14,000 nt of DNA from Symbiodinium natans (taxonomy: Eukaryota > Sar > Dinophyceae > Suessiales > Symbiodiniaceae). Shown here piece after piece: positions 1 through 7,349 of this stretch. A model generated the notes under the pieces. That model ran no database searches. It was given only the letters and a program-made list of their open reading frames with translations, and was not told where the DNA came from. The stretch's first letter is position 1. Every line of letters starts with the position of its first letter. Both the position numbers and the translations under genes were made by a program. The stretch is taken from NCBI GenBank assembly GCA_905221605.1, contig CAJNDS010000058.1:398501-412500 (forward strand), written 5' to 3'.

Positions 1-119
1 CTACAACTCATCGGCAGTTCTCTGACTTGGGTGTCCCTGTTGACGCCCTTACTTTGAAATTAGGGGTTTAGGGGTTTAGGGTTTGGGGTTTAGGGCTGTT
101 AAGGCTTAAGGGTACCATC

Positions 120-1151
120 ATGGTACTTGAAGCGCGGGGAATCTGTGAACCCCTATCAAAGCAGAACCCCCCTGAGCCCCAAACACCTGCGTCTGAAACC
201 CTGAAACCCGCCAAACCGCAAGCACCTGCGTCCCAGAGGGTCCATTTGCAGTACTATTATGGAATTAGGTACCCCAAAACCCTGTTTAGTATGGTGTTGG
301 GGTACCTAATTCCAGAATAGTAATACAAATGGACCCTCTGAGAGGTGTCTGGAGCCTGAGAACTCGACCAGCCTTAACCGTCGCTCCACGCAGAAGATGG
401 TGAGCTGCTGTGCAGCTTGGCTTGCAAGGCCTCTCCCCCACACCCTAAACCCTGAACCCTGAACCCTAAGCCCTAAACCCTAAACCCTAAACCCTGAACC
501 CTGAACCCTGAACCCTGAACCCTGAACCCTGAACCCTGAACCTATACCCCAAACCCTAAACCCTAAACCATAAACCCGAGGAGCTTCACAGCTGAGGGCG
601 CCCCCCGAAGGGTTTGGGAATGAGGGGGTTTAGGGTTTAGGGTTTAGGGTTTAGGGTTTAGGGTTTAGGGCTTAGGGCTTAGGGTTTAGGGGCTTCTGAT
701 CCTTGTAGGCTGAAGGAGGGAAGATTCTGCAGTGCAAGAAGAGATTACCTGGAGACTCCTCACCGGATCTGGAGTCATTTCGAGGCACTCAGGTTAGTGT
801 GGGGGCTACGGTCCGAAGATGCATTTACGATCCCTGACATTCAGGGTTCAGGGTTCTCCGAGTTGTAGTGCGTTTCGGTTGGGGGTTTTTTTAGCAGGAA
901 TGCCTATCGATTACTTCTCTTGCCCATTGAAGGGCTCTAGAGCCCTGGGCACTGGGGGTTTGGGGTCTACCTTCGGAAACCCAACACCTACTTTTTTTGT
1001 AGGTTTCCTAAGAATCCTATAAGGAGGTTTATAGTAGTAACCTACAAAAAAGTAGGTTTTGGGTTCTTAAGGTAGAGTCTAGGCTTACAAGATCTGGGTC
1101 ATCCCCATCCCAGTGCCTGAGCCACAGGTGGCGAGGGCCCAGATGCCTTAG
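120..1151 (+). CDS. Four-exon candidate gene, product unknown
   Basis: I do not recognise the product. Proposed exons are 120-239, 343-399, 709-792 and 1083-1151; all junctions are phase 0 and the joined frame is open (about 110 residues). Exon 1 starts at an ATG and is rich in Pro, Lys and Gln, with PQTPAS echoed as PQAPAS. Intron 1 (240-342, GT-AG) is a hairpin element. Exon 2 ends at AAGATG before a canonical GTGAGC. Exon 3 has a pyrimidine-rich acceptor (cttctgatccttgtag) and a CAG/GTTAGT donor. Exon 4 follows TCTAG and reads YKIWVIPIPVPEPQ; it could stop at the TAG 1149-1151 or splice at CAG/GTGGCG (1127). Intron 2 holds telomere-type arrays and intron 3 a second hairpin. The start is uncertain because the frame stays open upstream of 120. 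Exons 3 and 4 also have open frames on the minus strand, so strand is probable, not certain. Confidence 0.5.
234..340. mobile_element. Hairpin (foldback) element H1, acting as intron
   Basis: Inverted arms 234-276 and 298-340 match at 40 of 43 positions around a 21-base loop that itself contains a telomere-like half unit (aaaccctgttta). AGAGG at 235-239 recurs directly after the right arm at 341-345, like a target duplication. A GT at 240-241 and an AG at 341-342 delimit a 103-base intron whose removal joins two open frames in phase. No coding capacity, so it would be non-autonomous. Confidence 0.8.
461..572. repeat. Telomere-type array with CCCTGAA variant block
   Basis: CCCTAAA units flank a homogeneous block of about eight CCCTGAA units (TTCAGGG on the other strand, 488-541). 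The variant units are contiguous, which suggests local tandem amplification of one mutated unit rather than scattered mutation. Confidence 0.85.
626..690. repeat. TTTAGGG array
   Basis: About nine head-to-tail TTTAGGG units, the last ones degenerate (cttaggg). It lies just upstream of the acceptor for the exon at 709 in the proposed gene at 120-1151, so it would be intronic. Confidence 0.9.
966..1076. mobile_element. Hairpin element H2
   Basis: Arms 966-1005 and 1039-1076 are inverted copies with a few mismatches and a 2-base gap (shared core cctactttttt-gtaggtt). GTCTA at 965-969 recurs at 1077-1081 just outside the right arm. The element is 111 bp, close to H1, H4 and H5, but its ends (GTCTACC) differ, so it may be a separate subfamily. 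It ends six bases before the proposed acceptor at 1082. Confidence 0.75.
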
Positions 1152-1192
1152 CTTAGAGGGACGGGGGGGAAACCCCAAAACCCCCTGATAAG

Positions 1193-1242
1193 GGTTTAGG
1201 GTTTGGGGTTTAGGGTTTGGGGTTTAGGGTTTAGGGTTTAGG
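1193..1242. repeat. TTTAGGG/TTTGGGG array
   Basis: About seven units, alternating TTTAGGG with the variant TTTGGGG before ending in perfect units. Confidence 0.85.
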
Positions 1243-1263
1243 GTCTCAAAAGGAACTAAAACC

Positions 1264-1432
1264 CTACCCCGCCCCATGTTTAGAAGCCCACGCGCGGCCG
1301 AACTTAAACGGGAGGTGGCGCATGGACTGGTGGGGTACCCAAAACTCTCGTGGGTGAATGGGGGGCGAGATACCGATGTTCCCATTGGCAGGGAAGGCGC
1401 CGGCCACGCCACCCTGTACCAAAGGCCAGCGC
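1264..1432. CDS. Probable exon, strand undecided
   Basis: Unique GC-rich island with two competing readings. On minus, an acceptor (cattttgtctag) at 1433 opens a frame of 55 codons that stops at TAG 1266-1264 or splices at a GTAGGG just before it; it contains FWVPHQSMRHLPFKFGRAW and has about 70% GC at third positions. On plus, an ATG at 1276 (or an acceptor tttag ending at 1285) opens a frame reading LVGYPKLSWVNGGRD, with about 63% GC at third positions. I lean to minus. No family recognised on either strand. Confidence 0.4.
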
Positions 1433-1675
1433 CTAGACAAAATGCCCCCAAAGCCTATAATTCCTATAAACCCTTCAAACGCTACAAACTCTAAACCCTA
1501 AACCCTAAACCCTAAACCCTCTATCATCCCTATAGCATGCTCATGGGCCCTGTAAACGTCGCGTGGTGCGCGTGGTAGGGTTTAGGCTTTGGGTGGTTCA
1601 GGGATTTTGGGTTCAGCGGGGATTCCTAAACATGCTTGGATCTTTTTGGTCCCGAGGGTTTCCGGTGAGCTTCTA

Positions 1676-1806
1676 TTGGGTTTAGGGTTTAGGGTTTAGG
1701 GTTTAGGGTTTAGGGTTTAGGGTTTAGGGTTTAGGGTTTAGGGTTTAGGGTTTAGGGTTTAGGGTTTAGGGTTTAGGGTTTAGGGTTTAGGGTTTAGGGT
1801 TTAGGC
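1676..1806. repeat. Longest perfect TTTAGGG array
   Basis: About 18 uninterrupted head-to-tail TTTAGGG units. Its right edge supplies the TAA stop codon of the minus-strand candidate gene at 1801-3502. The perfection of the units points to a recent origin or recent homogenisation. Confidence 0.95.
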
Positions 1807-3502
1807 CTTTCGTAAGATCTTAAGCCCCAACTCCGCAAAGCCCTTAACCTTCTCAACCCCTACAGGAAGCCAATGAGCAAACGTAAAAAAACTCAGATGC
1901 TCGAAACGGCACAAACACATAGTCTTCGACCCCTTGCATCCCAAAACCCTAGCACCTCCGAGTCTCAAACTCGGAACCCTAAGACCCGAAAAAAACATTC
2001 TATCACCCTGAACCCTACACCCTGATAAAGCCCTCAACTTAAAACCCTACTCCCTAAAGCCTGCTAATTGTCTAAGCCCTACATAAACCCTGAAACCCAA
2101 ACCCTAACAACCCTAAATCCCTACATCCCGTAACCCTAAACCCTAAACCCTAAACCCGAAACCCTACGTCCTAAACCCTAAACCCTAAACCCGTCTTCAA
2201 GGCCGCAGGGCTGTTCGCCAGCTCCTGGGCCCGGAAGAGCTCCGGGTCGGCGAGGGCGGCCGAAGCCAGGCAGGGCATCAGCCGCGCCTGAGGGAGGGAA
2301 GGTTTAGGGTTTAGGGTTTAGGGTTTAGGGTTTAGGGTTTAGGGCTTAGGGCTTAGGGCCTAGGAGTTTGGAGTTTAGGGACTTGAGGGACTTGAGCTTC
2401 TTCGGGTTTAGGGTTAGGAGTTTAGGGTTTAGGGGTTTAGGGGTTCAGGGTTTAGGGCTCTGGGGGGTTTAGGAGCACATTGAGGGGTCAGCCACCACCA
2501 TCCCCATCGCCTGGCTCCTTGCTGACCTTGACCTTGGGCGGCTGGGAGGGCTCGCTTGGCTTTCTCAAGTCCGGCTCCTCCACGTCGTACTTGGACCAGG
2601 CCAAACGAGCTTCAGCACGACCTTCCTCCCAGGAGCACCCGTGCTTGGAGACCAAGTGCTGGATCAGGGCCCACTCCGACTTGACCCACTTGCTGCAGCA
2701 GCCACTGCGGCGGGTGCACCACGTCCACGCTCCCTCCTGCACGGCCGCTGCCGGCTTTGGTGCCGGCGGAGGCGGGCCAGCTTCGCGACCGCGGCTCTTC
2801 AGGCGCACCTCGCGCGGCGAGGGGGTTTGGCGCTCTCATGGTATTTCTTCTCAAACCCTAAATCCATAACCCCTATTACAAGCCCTAAAACTCCAGGGGC
2901 TTAGGACTTGCGGGTTAGGGTTTACGGCTTCTAGGGTTTAGAGCTTAGGCTGCCATGGGTGGAGGGTTTGAGGCTGAAGGGTTTGAGTGGAGCTTTAAGG
3001 CTCCTGGGGCTCGTGGCCGCGAACTCCAGGAAATTCGAGGCTGTGACCGCCCATCGGCTTTCGGCCACTTCGCGCGCTTGGACACTCTAAACCCTCAACC
3101 CTCGACCCTCAACCCTAAACCCTGAACCTCTAACCCTAAACCCTAAACCCTAAGCCCTAAACCCTTAGCCCTAAACCCTAGAAATCCCAAGAACTGCGCG
3201 TGGGCTTCCTGCCCTTGCGGCAACCGCCATTTGGGCATTTCCCAAAATAGGGGTAGTGCATTTATTTATGCCCCAAATAGAATAGGATCGTTTAAAGGCA
3301 CCACACCACAAAGGGTACCCCCATTTTCGGAAACCCTCATTTTGGTGTCCACAAGCAAGGCTTCAGGTTTGTGTTGGGCGGGCCCTGAACTCGAAAACCC
3401 TAAGCGCTCAACCTTAAACCCTACAAGCCCGCCTGCTCGTCTGGCGCCAGGTCCAGTGCTGCCATGGCCCACCTTTCGAGATTCAAGGGCTTGCAATGGG
3501 TG
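1801..3502 (-). CDS. Five-exon candidate gene, product unknown
   Basis: Proposed minus-strand exons: 3502-3425, 3084-3018, 2808-2527, 2287-2191 and 1859-1801. An ATG in good context (GCCATGG, 3465-3463) in exon 1 would give about 181 residues. Exon 1 ends at GT (phase 2) and exon 2 starts after TTTAGAG in the matching phase; its donor is unclear (possibly GC). Exon 3 contains SEWALIQHLVSKHGCSWEE and a Pro/Lys-rich tail, and ends at AAG/GTCAGC (phase 0); read through, it stops at TGA 2490-2488. Exon 4 follows a classic ttccctccctcag, reads LADPELFRAQELANSPAAL with very high GC at third positions, and ends at G/GTTTAG (phase 1). Exon 5 follows a T-rich tract plus cctgtag in the right phase, reads VEKVKGFAELGLKILRKA and stops where the telomere-type array begins. 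All phases fit. No family recognised. Confidence 0.5.
2095..2190. repeat. Degenerate CCCTAAA array
   Basis: Several imperfect and perfect CCCTAAA units. On minus it begins GTTTAGGG directly after exon 4 of the candidate gene at 1801-3502, so a repeat unit supplies the proposed splice donor. Confidence 0.85.
2301..2470. repeat. TTTAGGG array, partly degenerate
   Basis: Perfect TTTAGGG units to about 2350, then degenerate units and short unique bits. It falls in the proposed intron between exons 3 and 4 of the minus-strand gene. Confidence 0.85.
3088..3180. repeat. CCCTAAA array with CCCTCAA variants
   Basis: CCCTAAA, CCCTCAA and CCCTTAG type units. Lies in the proposed first intron of the minus-strand gene; on that strand the unit next to exon 2 reads GGGTTTAGAG, giving the acceptor AG. 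Confidence 0.8.
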
Positions 3503-3602
3503 CTTCACCCAAGTAATATAGGGGCCTCAAAAATTGGAGTAGGGTTTTAAGAAAAAGGGAAAAACATTGTTAGTGATTCTTCCGACCACTAAATTACTGT
3601 AG

Positions 3603-3685
3603 ACCCCACACCCCAAGCACGAACATGAGGTGGGCAGGCCATGGTACATCAAGAACCTCTGGCTGAGCGACTGGCCAAAGACGAG
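3603..3685 (+). CDS. Candidate exon, product unknown
   Basis: After the acceptor attactgtag a frame opens in phase 0 and reads HEVGRPWYIKNLWLSDWPKT, with a composition and third-position GC typical of coding. It runs into the first copy of a 16-bp direct repeat (3670-3685) and then a TTTAGGG stretch. No start codon is evident, so this should be an internal exon. No family recognised. The donor is unclear; a GA donor (ACGAG/GATTAG) or use of the second repeat copy are both possible. Confidence 0.5.
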
Positions 3686-3774
3686 GATTAGGGTTTAGTG
3701 TTTGGGGGGTTTGGGGGTTTAGGCGGTTAAGAGGGTTTAGGGTTTAGGGTTTAGGGTTACTGGCCAAAGACGAG
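3670..3774. repeat. Telomere-type insertion flanked by 16-bp direct repeats
   Basis: ACTGGCCAAAGACGAG occurs at 3670-3685 and again, exactly, at 3759-3774. Between them lies a 73-base TTTAGGG-type stretch, partly degenerate. The bases just outside both copies differ, so the duplication is exactly 16 bp, as expected for a target-site duplication or a repair-linked insertion. Confidence 0.85.
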
Positions 3775-3809
3775 CATAGATAACATAGGGGCATAAACAA
3801 TAAGAAGCA

Positions 3810-3837
3810 TTTTTTTTTTTTTTTTTGGGGGGGGGGG
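3810..3837. repeat. T17-G11 homopolymer junction
   Basis: Seventeen T followed directly by eleven G. Lies between two candidate exons. Confidence 0.9.
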
Positions 3838-3963
3838 TTAGTGTAGTATATGTATAAAAGGGGCCATCGGGGAATAGTGTTCGTAAATTTTCCGACCCCT
3901 ACATTAGCCTTTGGGTTTACCCTAAAAAACCCTAAACCCTAAACCGTAAACCCCAACACGCAG

Positions 3964-4080
3964 CCCAAAGGTTCTTACTGGGATGAAGCCGAGGAACAAG
4001 CCGTTGCTGATGTCCTGCGGCTTCAAATGCCGTCTCAGGGCCTGTCAGCTGGGCATGTTCCCCCTTATACTAACCGGCAA
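3964..4080 (+). CDS. Candidate exon, product unknown
   Basis: Acceptor acacgcag at 3963, then a phase-0 frame reading YWDEAEEQAVADVLRLQMPS and on to PYTNRQ, which strongly resembles protein. The frame then enters a G-rich stretch, so the donor is probably near 4075-4093 (GC at CG/GCAAAG, or GT at 4094). Downstream, part of the exon (ATGTTCCCCCTTATACTA, 4055-4072) recurs inverted at 4185-4202. No family recognised; probably the same gene as the exon at 3603. Confidence 0.5.
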
Positions 4081-4208
4081 AGGGGGGGGAGGGGTCGAGA
4101 GTCTAGGGTTTAGGGTTGGGATGTTCAACAGTCCTTCATGGGCATTAACTATGGTACCTCTGTATCATCCAGACTGAGGACTGCTAGGATAAGGGGGAAC
4201 ATCCCAAC
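4055..4208. mobile_element. Hairpin element H3 with rearranged left arm
   Basis: Two nested inverted matches share the right arm: 4115-4126 with 4197-4208 (12 of 12) and 4055-4072 with 4185-4202 (17 of 18). The inner hairpin is 94 bp. Its left arm lacks about 13 bases present in the right arm, which would bring it to about 107 bp, the size of the other hairpins. A telomere-like unit sits between the two left segments. Confidence 0.55.
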
Positions 4209-4378
4209 CTGTGAGCATATAGGATTGAGACTGAGAAGCGTGGAGTATTTTCCTTTTTGATTTTTTGTTGGGGGGAGGGGGGGGGGTCAAAGAAGCCGAA
4301 ACCCAAACCTGCAATTTCTGTACTGTTAGAATAGCCCCTACCTCTTCAATTGAATAATGACATTTTAGGTTTTTCTAG

Positions 4379-4550
4379 AGGTTCGAGTTCACTCGCGCTG
4401 GCGATTCGCTTGGGATGATAGACGGACGTATTTTCAGGAGATTCGGCCTAAGCAGTCCGGCAAAAACACGGAGCCACTACAATTCACGCAGCCCCGTGCT
4501 CCTGAACCCGTCCTCACCTCGAGCTCACCAATTGCAAAAACGATTGAGGG
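4379..4550 (+). CDS. Candidate exon, product unknown
   Basis: Acceptor tttttctag at 4378, then an uninterrupted frame of 57 codons ending at AGGG/GTTGG (phase 1). It opens RFEFTRAGDSLGMIDGRIFR and becomes rich in Ser, Pro and Arg toward the end. It is one of the longest open segments in this part. Third-position GC is only moderate. No family recognised. Confidence 0.4.
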
Positions 4551-4575
4551 GTTGGTTTTCAGGGTTTAGGGCTTA

Positions 4576-4647
4576 GGGTTTAGGGCTACTAGTCAGGCTT
4601 ATAGCCGTATAGGGTTTAGGGCTACTAGTCAGGCTTATAGCCGTATA
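4576..4647. repeat. 36-bp perfect tandem duplication
   Basis: Two identical 36-base units (4576-4611, 4612-4647), each a telomere-like GGGTTTAG plus a 28-base unique stretch containing ACTAGT and CTTATAGCC. Confidence 0.9.
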
Positions 4648-4889
4648 CAGGCTCAGTTGTAGCACCTTGTAGGATCGCGTGCTAAGACTCCTAAAAGGAC
4701 ACGCATGACGAGCCCTCGCATAGGTCATCATTCGCAGCACTGCATCCTAAACCCGCAAAAAGACACCCCTCCCCCACAACACAAAAAAGAAACACAGGGT
4801 ACATGCGAACCCTAAACCCTTAAAATGAACCCAAGGCCCCCCCAAATAGTTACCCCAAACCCTGGAATACTCTTTATCAGGTACATGCT

Positions 4890-4980
4890 AACTAAACCCT
4901 AAACCCTAAACCCGAAACCCTAAACCCTAAACCCTAGACCCTAAACCCTAAACCCCAAACCCCAAACCCTAAACCCTAAC
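4890..4980. repeat. CCCTAAA array
   Basis: About a dozen CCCTAAA units with occasional CCCGAAA, CCCTAGA and CCCCAAA variants, immediately left of the candidate exon at 4981. Confidence 0.9.
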
Positions 4981-5079
4981 CTCCGGGAGGCCTTATTGGA
5001 GGCGTTGCTCGCCAAAGCAGCGGCGGCCTACAGCGTTTCACTTCACGAACAGGGCTGGGGAGATCTGGTTGGATGTAGG
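4981..5079 (+). CDS. Candidate exon, product unknown
   Basis: Plus frame reads LREALLEALLAKAAAAYS then HEQGWGDLVG, an amphipathic, Ala/Leu-rich stretch with coding-like composition. No AG acceptor directly precedes it; CGGGAG (4990) would start the exon at GCC in the same frame, and CGAACAG (5052) would start it at GGCTGG. The last 26 bases resemble 5441-5466. A second plus frame and a minus frame are also open, so the frame is not certain. Confidence 0.35.
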
Positions 5080-5084
5080 GATTT

Positions 5085-5205
5085 AGGGTTTAGGGTAAGG
5101 GCTTCGGGCTTGGGGCTTAGGCCTTAGCGCTTAGGGCTTAGGGTTTAGGGTTTAAGGTTAGGGCTTAGGGATTGGGGTTTAGGGTTTAGAGTTTAAGGTT
5201 CAGGG
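5085..5205. repeat. Degenerate TTTAGGG array
   Basis: Scattered TTTAGGG, CTTAGGG and TTTAAGG units, much more decayed than the arrays at 1676 or 7185. From 5206 to 5440 I see no confident gene; the stretch is AT-richer and would be intron. Confidence 0.75.
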
Positions 5206-5442
5206 TGTAAGCTTGAGGATGTTTTGATGTTGGGCCTACGTCGATTCTTGTTGTGGCGTGAAATTTGGGCTCCGAGCTAGGTCCCTGCCAAGAACGTAAA
5301 GGAAGTTGCCGTGAGAAGGGTAGTATAGTATATATCAGCTATGAGAACTTGTAGTTCCATGAGGCACATCGAATGTGATTCCCGAAGTAGGAATTCGTCC
5401 ACATCCAATCATATCATCATATCCAAACCCTCTGTGTTTCAG

Positions 5443-5483
5443 GGCTGGATAGATATGGCTGGATGTCTGGCTAAGGATTCAGG
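5443..5483 (+). CDS. Short candidate exon resembling 5053-5076
   Basis: A strong acceptor (tctgtgtttcag, ending 5442) precedes GGCTGGATAGATATGG; the frame reads GWIDMAGCLAKDS and meets a G/GTTTAG donor from a telomere-type unit at 5484. The first 26 bases from 5441 match 5051-5076 at 22 positions, and in the shared frame QGWGDLVGC aligns with QGWIDMAGC. This may be a duplicated exon. Confidence 0.35.
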
Positions 5484-5516
5484 GTTTAGGGTTTAGAGGG
5501 CGTAGACGGTGTACCG

Positions 5517-5717
5517 AGTTCAAGGGGTTCAAGGGGGTTTAGGGTTTAGGGGGGTTCAGGGGGGTTAAGCCCTACTAGCCCTAAACCCTAAACCCCGAAA
5601 CCCTAAACCCCCTAACCCCTAAACCCTAAATCCTAAACCCCTAAACCCCTAAACCACCTAAACCCTAAACCCTAAATCCGAACCCCCTAATCGTTAGGAT
5701 TTAGGGGGTTTAGGGCT
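5517..5717. repeat. Telomere-type arrays in opposite orientation
   Basis: GGGTTTAG units (5532-5566), then a CCCTAAA block (5578-5682), then a single GGGTTTAG again. The change of strand within 200 bases excludes a simple chromosome-end tract. Confidence 0.85.
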
Positions 5718-5730
5718 TATTTTGCCTCAG

Positions 5731-5804
5731 GGCGGGTTCCAGCAGGGCTGATAAAATTTAGGGCTCAGAGCTTTCCAGGCCGCTTGGAGCCCGAGTGGTT
5801 CTAG
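5731..5804 (+). CDS. Candidate terminal exon, product unknown
   Basis: Acceptor cttattttgcctcag ending 5730 is strong. The frame (two bases, then CGG) reads RVPAGLIKFRAQSFPGRLEP and stops at TAG 5802-5804. It could equally be longer or shorter. No family recognised. Confidence 0.3.
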
Positions 5805-5908
5805 GGCTTAGGGTTTAGGGTTTAGGGTTTAGGGTTGAGGGTTGAGGGTTGAGGGTTTAGGGTTCAGGGTTTTGGGTTTAGGGTTTCGGGTTTAGGGTGT
5901 AGGGTTTG
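5805..5908. repeat. TTTAGGG/TTGAGGG array
   Basis: Perfect TTTAGGG units followed by TTGAGGG, TTCAGGG, TTTTGGG and TTTCGGG variants. The unique stretch 5909-6025 that follows has open frames on both strands; a minus reading after ctcctattgtcag (HLPMKATVLDLPRL) is possible but unproven. Confidence 0.8.
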
Positions 5909-6025
5909 CCTATACGATGCGATTCGATGGGTAACTTAAACGCCATAAGTTGCTTAGCAGGAACCCAGCCTAGGCAGGTCCAATACCGTAGCTTTCATAG
6001 GCAGGTGCTGACAATAGGAGCCCCT

Positions 6026-6105
6026 CAACCCTAAACCCTAAACCCCAAACCCCAAACCCCAAACCCCAAACCCTAAACCCTAAACCCTAAACCCTAAACC
6101 CTAGA
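6026..6105. repeat. CCCTAAA/CCCCAAA array
   Basis: About eleven units with a central block of CCCCAAA variants. Confidence 0.9.
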
Positions 6106-6118
6106 CCAGAATCCTAAG

Positions 6119-6200
6119 CCAAACCGGAAGAGGCCGACTTGCAGATTCAGGGCTTCAACCTCATCATGCACATGGCTTTATGGGCCCCAAGGCCCGCAGG
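6119..6200 (+). CDS. Candidate exon, product unknown
   Basis: After atcctaag (6118) the plus frame reads EEADLQIQGFNLIMHMALWA and then PRPAG, convincingly protein-like with good third-position GC. The donor is not clear: GC at 6191 or GA near 6200 are options. Without splicing the frame stops at TGA about 6225. No family recognised. Confidence 0.4.
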
Positions 6201-6306
6201 ATCTCCTAAACCCGATAAGCCTCAATGATTTCAGAAGCTCCCCGAAACCATAAGCCCAAGTGTAACGGGTTTAGGGTTTAGGGTAAAGGCAGGGTTTAGG
6301 GTTTAG

Positions 6307-6430
6307 GGCCTTGCCACCTTGCTTGCAAGGTCTGCGGGGAGGTTGCCCAAAGCGTTTCGAAGCCGCGCGAGGGCCCAGAGAGTGTTCCTGAATGAGCAGC
6401 GAGCGGAGGGCTCAGGGCTTGAGGATGAGG
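6307..6430 (+). CDS. Candidate exon bounded by telomere-type units
   Basis: A GGGTTTAG unit ends at 6306 and gives the acceptor; the exon reads LATLLARSAGRLPKAFRSRA and then AQRVFLNEQRAEGSG, and ends at GAGG directly before a GTTTAGG unit that gives the donor (phase 1). Both splice sites would thus come from telomere-type repeats. Composition is rich in Arg and Ala. No family recognised. Confidence 0.4.
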
Positions 6431-6866
6431 GTTTAGGCTTTAGCAATCAGGGTTTGGGGGGTAGGGTGAGAAATGTAGGGTTCAGGGTTCATGGGCAAGA
6501 GAGTTGGAGGGTTTAGGGTGTAGGGATCAAGGCTCTAGTACGGTGGGGGTGAGGGCTGATAGGACAGGGAAGCTCCCAACCTCAACCTTTACCCACAACC
6601 AACCCTTCCCCATGAAAACCAAGATTCATCTCAAGGTGTGGCTTAGGGTTTAGGGTTTGGATATAGAGTTTAGGGTTTAGACTGTTGGGCATTTGGGGTT
6701 TTAGGGCTCAAGGGCTAGGGTGGCTGATGCATGCACACGAAACCCACGAACCCACGCGACCAACATACCCTAAACCATAACCCCTAAACCCTAAACCCCA
6801 AACCCCCAACCAAAAGCCCTAAACCCTAAACCCAAAATCCCAAACCCTTAGCCACAAACCTTTCAC

Positions 6867-6916
6867 CCTTTGAGAATCCAGGGGCGCGAGCTGCCTGGCA
6901 TCCAGTTGTCCTGCTG
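6867..6916 (-). CDS. Short candidate exon, minus strand
   Basis: On minus, a C16 tract followed by ctgcgag gives a pyrimidine-rich acceptor at 6917. The exon reads QQDNWMPGSSRPWILK and ends at AAAGG/GTGAAA (phase 2). A plus frame here is also open, so the strand is not settled. Confidence 0.3.
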
Positions 6917-6922
6917 CTCGCA

Positions 6923-6938
6923 GGGGGGGGGGGGGGGG
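6923..6938. repeat. G16 homopolymer
   Basis: Sixteen G on plus, that is C16 on minus, just upstream of a proposed minus-strand acceptor. Confidence 0.9.
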
Positions 6939-6965
6939 AGCCTGGAATTGCCTCACAAAGCCCTA

Positions 6966-7107
6966 AAAGCTAAACCCTAAACCCTAAACCCTAAGCCCTA
7001 AACCCTAAACCCTAAGCCCTATAAACCCTAAACCCCTAAACCCCTAAACCCCTAAACCCTAAACCCTAAACCCCTAAACCCCTAAACCCTCAACCCCTAA
7101 AACCCTA
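6966..7107. repeat. CCCTAAA/CCCCTAAA array
   Basis: Mixed 7-mer CCCTAAA and 8-mer CCCCTAAA units, the 8-mers in two runs (about 7030-7055 and 7069-7086). Confidence 0.9.
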
Positions 7108-7110
7108 AAC

Positions 7111-7171
7111 TTCGTCCTTCCATGCTTTAAGTGCCGAGAGTTGCCCCTCCTGCGAACGGCACTGAACCCGC
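7111..7171 (-). CDS. Short candidate exon, minus strand
   Basis: On minus, gttttag/G opens a frame that reads RVQCRSQEGQLSALKAWKDE and ends exactly where a repeat unit starts (GAA/GTTTAGGG, phase 0). A plus frame (CRELPLLRTALNPP) is also open. Low certainty. Confidence 0.3.
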
Positions 7172-7184
7172 CTAAAACCGTGTG

Positions 7185-7264
7185 GGGGTTTAGGGTTTAG
7201 GGTTTAGGGTTTAGGGTTTAGGGTTTAGGGTTTAGGGTTTAGGGTTTAGGGTTTAGGGTTTAGG
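7185..7264. repeat. Perfect TTTAGGG array
   Basis: About eleven uninterrupted units. The island that follows (7265-7312) is too short to call. Confidence 0.95.
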
Positions 7265-7349
7265 GGCACTTCTCAGTCACGAAGCATAAGCTTCTGCACA
7301 TGGGGCTCTCTAATCCTAAACCCTAAACCCTAAACCCTCCTTGTTCCAG

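Noticed and set aside
819-1022. Plus frame starting at 819
   Set aside because: It runs from intron-like DNA into the left arm and loop of hairpin H2; composition is not coding-like.
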